A DNA stretch of 32,216 nucleotides from Flavobacteriaceae bacterium (GCA_018608625.1 JABAZC010000024.1:1-32216), one strand, 5' to 3'. Positions 1 to 8,764 are shown, counted from the stretch's first letter. Notes: generated by a model from the letters alone, not told the origin. Numbers and translations are program-made.

Positions 1-110
1 CCAACTACTGGAAACCCAGAAATACTAAGAGCTCACTTCTCCTTGAAACGGTAGACGCTATTTAGGGAGTTGGGAAGCCTCTAGGTTTATTAACAAGTGT
101 TTGCTTCTGC
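1..110 (+). other. Unassigned left edge; possible 3' end of an IS200/IS605-type tnpB element
   Basis: Frame 1 is open from the window edge to a TAG at 52-54 and reads PTTGNPEILRAHFSLKR. The phrase GNP followed by a short basic tail resembles the non-conserved end of TnpB proteins, and the DNA after the stop (GGGAAGCCTCTAGGTTT at 72-88) resembles the GGGAAGCC...CTAGG stretch often seen at the right end of such elements, where the omega RNA lies. The GGAAGC at 73-78 can pair with GCTTCT at 103-108. This is recognition from memory on a short fragment. The TnpB catalytic region would lie outside the window. It could equally be unrelated non-coding DNA. Confidence 0.22.
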
Positions 111-150
111 TATATAGATTTAATTATTAACGTTTAATTTTTACATAGAA

Positions 151-183
151 TTGAAATTAGAAAAAATAGATTAATTACTTTTG
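151..183 (+). promoter_or_regulatory. Bacteroidota-type promoter of gldB
   Basis: TACTTTTG at 176-183 matches the -7 consensus TAnnTTTG exactly, and TTG at 151-153 lies 22 bases upstream as a -33 element. Transcription would start around 188-192, so an upstream in-frame GTG at 183 cannot be the translation start. Confidence 0.55.
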
Positions 184-206
184 TGATTCTAATAAGGTCA
201 AATTAT

Positions 207-1202
207 ATGTTGAGAATAAATCATAAATCTTCCAAGTTGTTTTATATCTTGAAGACAGTAGTTTTTGTATTGCTTCTTGCTAATTTCTCTTGTAAAAACG
301 CTTCAAAAGAAGAAGAAGAAATTTCTGTTATAAATATTGATTTAACCATAGAACGATTTGATCAACTTTTTGCATCTTCTTCCCCACTTGATCTTCCTTT
401 ATTAAAACAGTCATATCCGTTTTTATTCTCAAAAAAATTCTCTGATTCTGTTTGGACTGGTCGAATGAAAGATCCAATTCAAGGAGTAATTTCTGCTGCT
501 GTTGATAGTGTATTTGGTGACTTCACAACAGCAGCAGCAGAAATTACTTCGTTTTATCAACATCTTAAATATTACAATAAGCCTCTAAAGATACCTCGAG
601 TAATAACGGTCTTGTCAGATGTAGATTACCGAAACAAAATAGCTGTAACGGACACAATTGTACTTATTGCTTTAGACACTTATCTTGGGGATGATCATGA
701 GTTTTACAACAGTTTTTACGATTACATAAAGCAAAATTTGAATTCAACACAAATAGTTCCAGACTTAGCAACTTCGTATGCTGAACAACTTATATACCAA
801 CCTAATAGGATGACTTTTTTAGATGAAATGATCTATTTTGGAAAGCAATTGTATTTGAAGGATTTATGGATTCCTTTTAAGTCAAACTCTGAAAAAATAG
901 GTTATTCAGTTTCCGAGTATGAATGGTCTGAAGACAATGAGTTTTATATATGGCAGTATTTTGTTGAGAATGAATTGCTTTACCAAACTGACCGAAAATT
1001 ACTAGGAAGGTTTATAGTAGCAGCCCCATTTTCACGATTCAATTTAGAGCTTGACAGGGAATCTCCAGGTAGGCTAGGTCAATATATAGGCTGGCAAATT
1101 GTTAAGTCATATATGGAAAATAACCCTACATCAGTCCTAGAAATGCTACAAATGGATCCTCAAGAGATTTTTAATAATGCAAAATTTAAACCGAAAAAAT
1201 AA
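207..1202 (+). CDS. gldB: Gliding motility lipoprotein GldB
   Basis: This is a GldB-family protein of 331 residues, a cell-envelope lipoprotein that in Flavobacterium johnsoniae is required for gliding. The sequence starts with a basic segment (MLRINHKSSK), then a hydrophobic stretch of about residues 12-25, and a lipidation cysteine at residue 29 (ANFSC) followed by an acidic EEEE run. The rest is soluble and has conserved GldB-type stretches such as PDLATSYAEQLIYQPNRM and the C-terminal RLGQYIGWQIVKSYM. An in-frame GTG lies eight codons upstream at 183, but it overlaps the -7 promoter element, so I chose the ATG at 207, which has AAGG at 195-198 as a weak ribosome site. The stop codon overlaps the gldC start (TAATG), so the two are translationally coupled. 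Its exact biochemical role is not known from the sequence. Confidence 0.9.
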   Translation: MLRINHKSSKLFYILKTVVFVLLLANFSCKNASKEEEEISVINIDLTIERFDQLFASSSPLDLPLLKQSYPFLFSKKFSDSVWTGRMKDPIQGVISAAVDSVFGDFTTAAAEITSFYQHLKYYNKPLKIPRVITVLSDVDYRNKIAVTDTIVLIALDTYLGDDHEFYNSFYDYIKQNLNSTQIVPDLATSYAEQLIYQPNRMTFLDEMIYFGKQLYLKDLWIPFKSNSEKIGYSVSEYEWSEDNEFYIWQYFVENELLYQTDRKLLGRFIVAAPFSRFNLELDRESPGRLGQYIGWQIVKSYMENNPTSVLEMLQMDPQEIFNNAKFKPKK

Positions 1203-1540
1203 TGGCAAAGACCCACACCTCAAAAATACAAATTACAGTAGGTTTAGATGACAATCGAATTCCAGAAAAATTATATTGGACAGCTCAAGATGGAGGCGTT
1301 TCTAATGAAGAGGCCAAAGCTGTAATGCTTTCCGTTTGGGACCAAAAAAAGCAAGAGTCTCTCAGAGTTGATTTGTGGACAAAGGACATGCCTGTTGACG
1401 AAATGAAACTTTTCTTTCACCAAACTTTAATCACTATGAGTGACACTTATTTAAGAGCAACTCAAGATGAAAAGATGGCTGCTACTATGAAAGATTTCTG
1501 CGACTATTTTGCTGAAAAATTAGACCTTATCAAAAAGTAG
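1202..1540 (+). CDS. gldC: Gliding motility protein GldC
   Basis: This is a small (112-residue) soluble protein of the GldC family, encoded directly after gldB with a one-base overlap of stop and start. Recognisable family sequence includes KIQITVGLDDNRIPEKLYW near the start and VDLWTKDMPVDEMKLFFHQT in the middle. There is no signal peptide or membrane segment, so it acts in the cytoplasm. In F. johnsoniae gldB and gldC sit together in the same order and GldC improves gliding without being strictly essential. The gene ends one base before the stop codon of the convergent rodA, leaving no space for a separate terminator. Confidence 0.9.
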   Translation: MAKTHTSKIQITVGLDDNRIPEKLYWTAQDGGVSNEEAKAVMLSVWDQKKQESLRVDLWTKDMPVDEMKLFFHQTLITMSDTYLRATQDEKMAATMKDFCDYFAEKLDLIKK

Positions 1541-1541
1541 T

Positions 1542-2822
1542 CTACCACACATTTAGACGGTTTGAGTCTAGTTTTAAAAATATAAACACCAATATTGTGA
1601 AGGCCCAAAGACCGGATCCTCCGTAGCTAAAAAATGGAAGGGGTATACCAATAGTTGGAATCAAGCCCATAACCATTCCTATGTTAATTAGGAAGTGTGC
1701 AAACAATATACTGGCAACTCCGTACCCATAAATTCGGCTAAATTGTGATTTATGTTGCTCTGCAAGGTAAACGATTCGCAAAATTAATAACACGAACAGC
1801 AGTACCACTATGGTACTTCCAAAAAACCCCCACTCTTCTCCCACAGTACTAAATATATAATCCGTGTGTTGTTCCGGTACAAACTTTCCTTTAGTTCTAG
1901 TTCCATCCATAAACCCCTTTCCAAAAGCTCCTCCAGAACGAATTGCCTTCTCAGACTCATTAAGATTGTAAGATATATTACGCTTCATCGCTTGTAGCTT
2001 TAAGGGGTCTTTTTCCAGTCTAAGCCAAAGTCCGATCCTGTCTTGCTGGTGCTTTTGAAGTACTTCATTGTATGCCCACTGAACGCCAAAAGTCAGGAAA
2101 ATACTACAAATAAAAATAGCTATAATCCCTTTAAGTTTTTTCTTTTTTCTCTTAAAGAAGAATTGATAAAAAACTAGTACGGCAGCAATGACTCCGCTAG
2201 TGGCTATGGCAGAAAACTTTAAAGTTGAAATCCCTAAAATTATTAAACACACCCCAAACAATAGATAGTATTGAGGGATTCCTTCTCTGTAAAAAACAAA
2301 AAATAGACTTCCAAAAACAAGTGTACTTCCAGCATCATTTTGTAATAAAATAAGCACAGCAGGGAGCGCGACCAAAATACCGGCTCTTATTTGATCTTTA
2401 GTTTCCTTAATATTAGTTTGTAAATCACTAATGTATTTCGCAAGTGCAAGTGCTGTTGCAAATTTAGCAAATTCACTAGGCTGTAATGTGAGCCCCCCGA
2501 AGCTATACCATGAGGTTGCTCCGTTTATTTGTTTTCCGACAATAAATAACCCAATTAAAGAGAGCATTGACCCAATATATAAGATACTTGCAAAGCGCTC
2601 GTAGAATTTGGCTTCAATTGACAATATAAAGGATATTAAAAGCAGTGATCCCAATATAAATATTAATTGCTTTCCGTAAGGCTTCGTAATATCAAAGTAT
2701 GAAATAAATTCACCAGTGTTAGAGGCAGATAAGATATTAAAATATCCAAAAATTACCAGCCCTGTAAAAATAATTACAGCTATCCAATCCAATTGAAAAC
2801 TTGTAGAGCGGCTTACATTCAT
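1542..2822 (-). CDS. rodA: Rod-shape peptidoglycan glycosyltransferase RodA
   Basis: This is a SEDS-family (FtsW/RodA/SpoVE) integral membrane glycosyltransferase that polymerises lipid II for side-wall synthesis together with PBP2. The 426 residues contain about ten hydrophobic segments. Family signatures are GLTLQPSEFAKFATALALA (110-128), LQNDAGSTLVF (160-170) and, near the C-terminus, the region with IPTIGIPLPFFSYGGSG, which is diagnostic of SEDS proteins. It is longer than enterobacterial RodA (about 370), mainly through a basic insert (KRKKKKLKG) and a long periplasmic loop after it, as in other Bacteroidota. Its start overlaps the mrdA stop by four bases (ATGA), so it is the last gene of the mre-mrd operon. 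Confidence 0.96.
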   Translation of the reverse strand: MNVSRSTSFQLDWIAVIIFTGLVIFGYFNILSASNTGEFISYFDITKPYGKQLIFILGSLLLISFILSIEAKFYERFASILYIGSMLSLIGLFIVGKQINGATSWYSFGGLTLQPSEFAKFATALALAKYISDLQTNIKETKDQIRAGILVALPAVLILLQNDAGSTLVFGSLFFVFYREGIPQYYLLFGVCLIILGISTLKFSAIATSGVIAAVLVFYQFFFKRKKKKLKGIIAIFICSIFLTFGVQWAYNEVLQKHQQDRIGLWLRLEKDPLKLQAMKRNISYNLNESEKAIRSGGAFGKGFMDGTRTKGKFVPEQHTDYIFSTVGEEWGFFGSTIVVLLFVLLILRIVYLAEQHKSQFSRIYGYGVASILFAHFLINIGMVMGLIPTIGIPLPFFSYGGSGLWAFTILVFIFLKLDSNRLNVW

Positions 2823-4684
2823 TGGTCATTAATTTTAAAGGGTTTGCCGCTGTAAGGCTTCAGGTACTCGTCTTCCAAACTTTTCTCTACAACCAATTTT
2901 TCCATTCTTTTTAATGAAACCTCTCCTTTTATGTATTTTTCAATCATTAAGCTTGCCACTCTTCCTGCCCAACGTGCCCCATAGCGTCCGTTCTCTACTA
3001 AAACGGCGATTGCAATTTTAGGGTTTTCTTTTGGGGCAAATGCAATAAATATTGAATGATCTGTAAGTTGTTGTCTAACTCCGTCAACTTTGGTAAAATT
3101 CTCAGCAGTACCTGTTTTTCCACAAATTTCAATTCCAGGAACTTTTAAAAAACTAGCCGTTCCTTTATTGTACACATTATGCATGCCTTCAATAATTGGT
3201 TCATAGTATTTAGGGTCAATAGTTGTTTGTTTTGGGCTGTTAAAATTAGAGTCAATCTGTTCGTTTTCAATAGATTTTATAATATGGGGGGTGAAATAAA
3301 AGCCCTTATTAGCAATTGCAGCTGTCATGTTAGCCAATTGAATTGGAGTAACCAAAATCTCTCCTTGGCCAATGGAATTTGAGATTATTGTCGTGGCTCC
3401 CCATTGAAACTCTGGATACCATTTGTCATAGTAGTTGCCATCCGGAATATTTCCTTTTTTCCCAACAGATAAATCATTCCCCAAAAAGGACCCTAAGCCA
3501 AAACTTTTTATATGATCACTCCACTTGTCCATTGACTTAGATGAATTGTCATATTTCTCGATGTTATTTCTAAAAGCCATTGCAAAATAAGAATTACAAG
3601 AATAGCTAATTGCTGAATCTAAATTCCTATAGCCCCCTCCGCAATGACATTGCATGGTTCGTTTGTTCTTGCCATATACATATTGTCCACTACAAAACAA
3701 GCTAGTGTTTGTTGAAATCACTTTTTCTTCCAATGCAGTGAGTGCTACTAGTACCTTAAATGGAGATCCTGGCTCGTGCATTCTCACAAGTCCTTTGTCT
3801 ATCAATGGTCTGTGTATGGAATCTAGATATAGTTTTGTATAGTTTTTGGATCTTTGACGACCTACGAGTAAATTGGGGTTATACGAAGGGGCAGAGACAA
3901 GACTTAGTATTTCACCACTACTAGGTTCAATAGCTACGATGCCTCCAATTTTATTTTGCATTAACAATTCGCCATAAGCTTGAAGCTCAGAGTCAATAGT
4001 AATATTAAGGTCTTTTCCTGGGATAGGAAGAGTGTCAAAAGCACCCTCTTTATAGGCTCCGATATCTCTATTATAGATGTCTTTTTGGATGTATTTAACT
4101 CCTTTAACTCCTCTTAGTGTTTTTTCATATGAAACTTCAACTCCTTGTTTTCCAATTAAGTCTCCAAGTCTGTAGTAAGCATCTTTTTTAATATCTTTTG
4201 AGTTTGCCTCCGCAATGTAGCCCAGTACATTAGCACCAATAGAGGTTTGATAGTCTCTAACCGATCTTTTTTGAATATAAAATCCTTTAAATTTTCTTAG
4301 TTTTTCTGAAAGAAATGCATAGTCTTCTTTGGACAGATGTGGTAATAAAACCGACGGAAGTCGCGGAGAATATCGTTTAGCACGATTGTAATATTTTAAG
4401 AAATCATGCTTTTCAATTTTCAATAAATCACAAAACATTATTGTGTCTATAGTCTCAACTTCCCTAGGAATCACCATAACATCATAGCTAGGTTGGTTGG
4501 CAACTAAAAGGCTATCATTTCTGTCATAAATATAGCCTCGTTTTGGGTAGTGAAATACTTTACGAATGGCATTGTCGTTATTAAGATCATAAGCAGAAGA
4601 CTCATAAATTTGCAAGTAAAACAAACGACCAATAAAGCATGCTCCTGTTAGAATGACAATACCAAAAAGTAGAACCTTTCTCAT
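2819..4684 (-). CDS. mrdA: Penicillin-binding protein 2 (elongation transpeptidase)
   Basis: This is a class B PBP (621 residues) that crosslinks new peptidoglycan during cell elongation. It has one N-terminal membrane anchor (about 4-24), a PBP dimer/pedestal domain beginning with PKRGYIYDRND (48-58), and a transpeptidase domain. The catalytic motifs are all visible: S307-P-F-K310 (nucleophile serine), S362-C-N364, and K523-T-G525. The cysteine cluster C331, C346, H347, C348 sits where other PBP2 proteins are reported to carry a structural zinc site; that is a suggestion from position only. The gene overlaps mreD by four bases upstream and rodA by four bases downstream, consistent with the PBP2-RodA pair being made together. 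Confidence 0.96.
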   Translation of the reverse strand: MRKVLLFGIVILTGACFIGRLFYLQIYESSAYDLNNDNAIRKVFHYPKRGYIYDRNDSLLVANQPSYDVMVIPREVETIDTIMFCDLLKIEKHDFLKYYNRAKRYSPRLPSVLLPHLSKEDYAFLSEKLRKFKGFYIQKRSVRDYQTSIGANVLGYIAEANSKDIKKDAYYRLGDLIGKQGVEVSYEKTLRGVKGVKYIQKDIYNRDIGAYKEGAFDTLPIPGKDLNITIDSELQAYGELLMQNKIGGIVAIEPSSGEILSLVSAPSYNPNLLVGRQRSKNYTKLYLDSIHRPLIDKGLVRMHEPGSPFKVLVALTALEEKVISTNTSLFCSGQYVYGKNKRTMQCHCGGGYRNLDSAISYSCNSYFAMAFRNNIEKYDNSSKSMDKWSDHIKSFGLGSFLGNDLSVGKKGNIPDGNYYDKWYPEFQWGATTIISNSIGQGEILVTPIQLANMTAAIANKGFYFTPHIIKSIENEQIDSNFNSPKQTTIDPKYYEPIIEGMHNVYNKGTASFLKVPGIEICGKTGTAENFTKVDGVRQQLTDHSIFIAFAPKENPKIAIAVLVENGRYGARWAGRVASLMIEKYIKGEVSLKRMEKLVVEKSLEDEYLKPYSGKPFKINDQ

Positions 4685-5187
4685 GTCTGTTTCTTGCTAA
4701 AGAGTGAGTTAAAAAGCAAACAAATTATTAGACTGAAAATGCTTGAATATAAAGTTTGTTTAATAATCAATAGCATTTCATTTTTATTAAATACTACCAG
4801 TGAAAATAGTATAAAGTGATGAATAATGATCAGAAATAAAAAGTAAATAAAACGTTGGGAAAAGTCAGTATTGCTAAATTTTATTGTTTGATACTCATAG
4901 GCAGCACCAAATGAGAATTTTAAAAATAGCGGACGTATATAGGCAATAAGAACACTAGCTGCTGCATGTGTTCCTCCAGAATCTAAAAAAACATCAATAA
5001 TAAGACCCAGTAAAAAGCTGCTAAAAATAAACGTTAATCGATTGTTTGATGTAGGATACAGCAATATAAAGAGCAAATAAACATGTGGGTTAATGTACCC
5101 CATAAAATTAATGTTATTACAAATCAAAACTTGTAAAAGAAGTAACCCAAAAAACCGCATTATGTTTAAAAATATAATATTATTCAT
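4681..5187 (-). CDS. mreD: Rod shape-determining protein MreD
   Basis: This is a 168-residue, highly hydrophobic protein with about five predicted transmembrane segments, assigned to MreD by the phrase FSSFLLGLIIDVFLDSGGTHAAAS, seen here as LLGLIIDVFLD then SGGTHAA, and by position between mreC and mrdA. MreD is an inner-membrane subunit of the rod complex and interacts with MreC and the PBP2-RodA synthase. The start overlaps the end of mreC by eight bases and the stop overlaps mrdA by four, so the operon is tightly coupled. MreD sequences diverge quickly; the synteny is a large part of the call. Confidence 0.9.
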   Translation of the reverse strand: MNNIIFLNIMRFFGLLLLQVLICNNINFMGYINPHVYLLFILLYPTSNNRLTFIFSSFLLGLIIDVFLDSGGTHAAASVLIAYIRPLFLKFSFGAAYEYQTIKFSNTDFSQRFIYFLFLIIIHHFILFSLVVFNKNEMLLIIKQTLYSSIFSLIICLLFNSLFSKKQT

Positions 5188-5986
5188 CGGATTCGTTTAA
5201 AGCCTCTAATTCGTTAATATCTCTATTTTTTATGATGTAAACATGCTCTAGATTGGTCATGTCATTAAATAATTTAACATCAATAATGTAAAGGTCTTTG
5301 GTGTCGTTAAGTCGATAAGAGTGTACGACTCCTACAGGTATATTCGCTGGAAATATAGACGAAAATCCACTAGTTATAACACTGTCTCCTATCTCTAGTT
5401 TTACAAGGTCTTGAATGTCTTTTAATTGCACAATATCTGCTGCTTTTGTATCCCAAGTTAAGGTTCCAAAATGTTTTGTTTTTTTTAGCTTAACATTAAT
5501 CTTGCTATTTGTATTTAGAATTGATAGAACTCTTGAATACTTGGTTGAGACTTTGTCAATAACACCCACAATTCCTTTACTCGTAATAACCCCATAGTCT
5601 TCTTTTACACTATCTCTCAAACCTTTGTTAAGCGTTAAGTAATTAGTGGGTTGTGTATAGCTATTTTTGTAAACCAGCGCACTGCTTAGGCTATATGTTT
5701 GCTCTAAGATAGAATCAATAGGACTATTCCTTTTTTGATTAAACCCCTCAGATTTTAGTCGGCTATTTTCTTCTAAAAGCAATTGATTTTCTTCTACTAA
5801 ACTGAAGTATTGGCTTACTCCACTCGACACACCATATATGCTAGCTATTATATGGTTGGAAGAGTTAAGAAGCTTGCTTCTGTGAAACTCATTCGACTGT
5901 ATCGTAAGTGAAACTGCAATTGAAAACAACAACAAAAACAAGACAAATGTTTTGTTTTTAATGAAGAAATTAAAAAGTTGTTGCAT
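5180..5986 (-). CDS. mreC: Rod shape-determining protein MreC
   Basis: This is a 268-residue bitopic protein: a short cytoplasmic start, one membrane segment at about residues 13-32 (NKTFVLFLLLFSIAVSLTI), a short coiled coil (SLVEENQLLLEENSRL, about 61-76) and two periplasmic beta domains. MreC-typical text includes ITSKGIVGVIDKVSTKYSRV and GDSVITSGFSSIFPANIPVG. MreC scaffolds the elongasome in the periplasm and activates PBP2. It lies 10 bases after mreB and overlaps mreD by eight bases. The acidic C-terminal end (ELEALNESDE) is short compared with some homologues. I see nothing unusual in it. Confidence 0.94.
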   Translation of the reverse strand: MQQLFNFFIKNKTFVLFLLLFSIAVSLTIQSNEFHRSKLLNSSNHIIASIYGVSSGVSQYFSLVEENQLLLEENSRLKSEGFNQKRNSPIDSILEQTYSLSSALVYKNSYTQPTNYLTLNKGLRDSVKEDYGVITSKGIVGVIDKVSTKYSRVLSILNTNSKINVKLKKTKHFGTLTWDTKAADIVQLKDIQDLVKLEIGDSVITSGFSSIFPANIPVGVVHSYRLNDTKDLYIIDVKLFNDMTNLEHVYIIKNRDINELEALNESDE

Positions 5987-5996
5987 TACTTAAAAT

Positions 5997-7025
5997 CTAT
6001 TTTATCAATACGCTTTTATATTTAGCAAGATTTTTTAGAACAATTCCAGTCCCTCTAACAACCGCTCTTAGAGGGTCTTCTGCAATGTAAACAGGAAGAT
6101 CTGTTTTTTGAGATAATCGTTTATCAAGCCCTCGTAACATTGAGCCACCACCAGCAAGATAAATACCCGTATTATAAATATCAGCAGCAAGTTCGGGAGG
6201 TGTTTGAGAAAGAGTCTCCATAACAGAGTCTTCAATCCTAAGAATGGATTTGTCAAGTGCTTTTGCAATCTCACGGTGTGTTATTTGAACCTGTTTTGGT
6301 TTTCCAGTTAGTAAATCTCTTCCTTGGACATTCATTTCATCTGGCGGAACTTCTAAGTCCTCAACAGCGGCCCCAATTTGAATCTTTATTTTCTCTGCAG
6401 TTCTATCTCCGACATACAAGTTGTGTTGTGTACGCATGTAGTAGATAATATCATTAGTAAACACATCTCCAGCTACCTTAACAGACTTATCGCAAACAAT
6501 CCCTCCTAGAGCGATAACCGCAATTTCAGTTGTACCACCTCCAATGTCAACTATCATATTTCCTTTGGGTTGCATAATATCTACACCAATTCCAATTGCT
6601 GCTGCCATTGGCTCATGAATTAAGTAGACTTCTTTCCCATTTACCCGCTCAGCAGATTCTTTTACAGCACGCATTTCAACTTCTGTAATGCCTGAAGGAA
6701 TACATATTACCATCCTTAATGATGGAGCGAATAATTTATTTTTTAGAGCAGGTATGCTTTTGATAAATAGGCTGATCATTTGCTCTGAGGCATCAAAATC
6801 AGCAATTACACCATCTTTTAATGGACGTATCGTTTTTATGTTTTCATGCGTTTTACCCTGCATTAAATTTGCTTCCTTGCCTACAGCAATAATTTTACCA
6901 GATACCCGATCTCTTGCAACAATTGAAGGGCTATCAATGACAACTTTATCGTTGTGAATTATCAATGTATTGGCCGTTCCTAAATCGATCGCTATCTCTT
7001 CGGTCAAGAAGTCAAAAAATCCCAT
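5997..7025 (-). CDS. mreB: Rod shape-determining actin homologue MreB
   Basis: This is a 342-residue bacterial actin that forms membrane-bound filaments and orients the elongation machinery. Nucleotide-binding signatures are clear: phosphate-1 AIDLGTANTLI (12-22), phosphate-2 IVDIGGGTTEIAVIALGG in the middle, and the adenosine motif YLAGGGSMLRGLDKR near the C-terminus. The N-terminal MGFFDFLTEE gives the expected membrane-touching tip. It is the first gene of the mreBCD-mrdA-rodA series and is separated from purH by 96 bases, which contain a possible weak promoter. Length and motifs are normal, and the call is certain. Confidence 0.98.
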   Translation of the reverse strand: MGFFDFLTEEIAIDLGTANTLIIHNDKVVIDSPSIVARDRVSGKIIAVGKEANLMQGKTHENIKTIRPLKDGVIADFDASEQMISLFIKSIPALKNKLFAPSLRMVICIPSGITEVEMRAVKESAERVNGKEVYLIHEPMAAAIGIGVDIMQPKGNMIVDIGGGTTEIAVIALGGIVCDKSVKVAGDVFTNDIIYYMRTQHNLYVGDRTAEKIKIQIGAAVEDLEVPPDEMNVQGRDLLTGKPKQVQITHREIAKALDKSILRIEDSVMETLSQTPPELAADIYNTGIYLAGGGSMLRGLDKRLSQKTDLPVYIAEDPLRAVVRGTGIVLKNLAKYKSVLIK

Positions 7026-7071
7026 ATGCTAAAAAATTTACTGAAAAGTGTTAAAGTAATATGCTGTTTTG

Positions 7072-7079
7072 TAAATGTA
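7072..7079 (-). promoter_or_regulatory. Possible -7 element upstream of mreB
   Basis: On the minus strand this reads TACATTTA, one mismatch from TAnnTTTG, about 47 bases before the mreB start. No convincing -33 TTG is found at the usual distance, so mreB may also depend on read-through from purH. Confidence 0.28.
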
Positions 7080-7121
7080 CTAAAATAAAAGTTATTTTGG
7101 TAATGGGTACACCTAAATAAA

Positions 7122-8654
7122 TTAGTGTTTAAAATGACGTGTTTTGGTAAATACCATTGCTACATTATTGGCGTTACAGTAATCAATACTTAGCTGATCT
7201 TTTATAGACCCCCCTGGTTGAATAACTGCTGTAATTCCTGCATTTTTTGCTATTTCCACACAGTCAGGAAATGGGAAAAAGGCATCACTAGCCATGACAG
7301 CACCACTTAAGTTAAACTCAAAAGAAGCGGCTTTATGAATAGCTTGATTTAAGGCATCCACTCTGCTAGTTTGTCCGGTTCCACTAGCACATAACTGCTT
7401 ATTTTTTGCTAATACAATCGTATTTGATTTTGTGTGTTTACAAATTTTAGAAGCGAATAATAAATCTTCAATTTCAACTGCTATCGGAGTAGAATTAGTA
7501 GCATTTTCTAAGATTGATACATCGTCAGTAATGGTGTCCTTTTCTTGAACTAGCACTCCGTTTAAACAAGTTCTAACGCTTGTTTCAGGAAGGTTAACGG
7601 AATTTTGGATTAATAAAATTCTATTTTTCTTTCCTTTTAAAACAGTTTCTGCTTCCTTGCTAAATGATGGAGCAATGACCACTTCACAAAACAACGTGTG
7701 AATCTCTTCTGCTGTCGCTAAGTCAATTTCACAATTAGAAATTAAAACGCCTCCAAAAGCGGATACAGGGTCTCCTGCCAAGGCATCTATATACGCTTTA
7801 TGAAGCGTAGCTCTTTGTGCCACCCCACAAGCATTATTGTGTTTTAATATTGCAAAGGTTGGCTCTTCGCCATAAAACTCGTTCATTAGGTTCACAGCAG
7901 CATCCACATCTAAAAGGTTATTGTAGCTTAATTCTTTGCCGTGAAGCTTGGTAAACATCGCCTCAAAGTCTCCAAAGAAATAGCCTTTTTGGTGTGGGTT
8001 TTCTCCATAGCGAAGTACGTTTGCTTGGGTTTCACTGATTTTTAAAACAACTTCTTCTTTTTCTTTGTTGAAATAGTTAAAAATAGCACTGTCGTAATGG
8101 GAAGAGACGTTAAATGATTTGGTAGCAAATCGTTTGCGGTCTTCAATAGAAACGTCTCCATTGTCAATACTAATTAATTCTAAAAACTCAGCATAATCTT
8201 CAACAGAAGATACACAGATAACATCTTTGTAATTTTTGGCGGCTGCTCGAATCAATGAAATTCCACCAATATCGATTTTTTCAATAATATCTTCATCACT
8301 AGCTCCTGAAGCAACTGTTTTTTCAAATGGGTATAGGTCGACAATGACTGCATCAATTTGAGGAATTGAAAAAGTATCCATTTCTTCAACATCTTGAGTG
8401 TTGTCTTGTCGATTTAAAATTCCACCAAATATTTTAGGATGTAATGTTTTGACACGTCCCCCAAGAATAGAAGGGTATTCAGTTATTTCTTCCGCAGGCA
8501 CAACACTTATCCCTAAATCATTAATAAATTTTTGTGTGCCCCCAGTGGAGTATATCTTCACTCCTTGCTGGTTAAGTTTTTCTACTATGGGCGCCAGACC
8601 TTCTTTGTTATATACGGAAATTAAGGCGGATTTGATTCTTCTATTTTGGCTCAT
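7122..8654 (-). CDS. purH: Bifunctional AICAR formyltransferase / IMP cyclohydrolase PurH
   Basis: This 510-residue cytoplasmic enzyme carries out the last two steps of de novo IMP synthesis. The N-terminal MGS-like cyclohydrolase domain shows STGGTQKFINDLGI (36-49) and GGRVKTLHPKIFGGIL (65-80). The C-terminal transformylase domain shows RYGENPHQ (215-222), the catalytic K271-H272 in KHNNACGVA, DPVSAFGGV and the C-terminal QPGGSIKDQ. The length matches the family. The start codon lies 23 bases below a -7 promoter element. In flavobacteria purH is commonly next to mreB, as here; I see no functional reason beyond conserved gene order. Confidence 0.98.
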   Translation of the reverse strand: MSQNRRIKSALISVYNKEGLAPIVEKLNQQGVKIYSTGGTQKFINDLGISVVPAEEITEYPSILGGRVKTLHPKIFGGILNRQDNTQDVEEMDTFSIPQIDAVIVDLYPFEKTVASGASDEDIIEKIDIGGISLIRAAAKNYKDVICVSSVEDYAEFLELISIDNGDVSIEDRKRFATKSFNVSSHYDSAIFNYFNKEKEEVVLKISETQANVLRYGENPHQKGYFFGDFEAMFTKLHGKELSYNNLLDVDAAVNLMNEFYGEEPTFAILKHNNACGVAQRATLHKAYIDALAGDPVSAFGGVLISNCEIDLATAEEIHTLFCEVVIAPSFSKEAETVLKGKKNRILLIQNSVNLPETSVRTCLNGVLVQEKDTITDDVSILENATNSTPIAVEIEDLLFASKICKHTKSNTIVLAKNKQLCASGTGQTSRVDALNQAIHKAASFEFNLSGAVMASDAFFPFPDCVEIAKNAGITAVIQPGGSIKDQLSIDYCNANNVAMVFTKTRHFKH

Positions 8655-8676
8655 TTTGCAGTCTAAATTTATACAT

Positions 8677-8684
8677 CAAAAATA
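8677..8684 (-). promoter_or_regulatory. -7 promoter element of purH
   Basis: The minus strand reads TATTTTTG, a perfect TAnnTTTG match, ending 22 bases before the purH start codon. I do not see a good TTG/TTTG at 19-23 bases upstream, so the -33 element is weak or absent. Confidence 0.45.
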
Positions 8685-8764
8685 GTCAATTAAGTCACAG
8701 TAAGTTCTAACCAAATCTCTCAAAGTAGAAGTTTTTTTTAACTAATTATCAGAGTTATTAACAA

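Noticed and set aside
41-60. GAAACGGTAGACGC resembles the D-arm region of a leucine tRNA.
   Set aside because: No matching acceptor stem, anticodon arm or T-loop follows, so it is not a tRNA.
83-110. Possible terminator or riboswitch hairpin before gldB.
   Set aside because: Only a six-base imperfect stem with a long loop and no U-tract; not enough to call a separate element.
523-541. Short GCA repeat in gldB.
   Set aside because: It only encodes an alanine run in a conserved reading frame, with no sign of slippage or phase variation.
8730-8764. AT-rich inverted sequence after the GAF gene as a terminator.
   Set aside because: The arms do not pair well (several mismatches) despite a T-rich stretch on one side.
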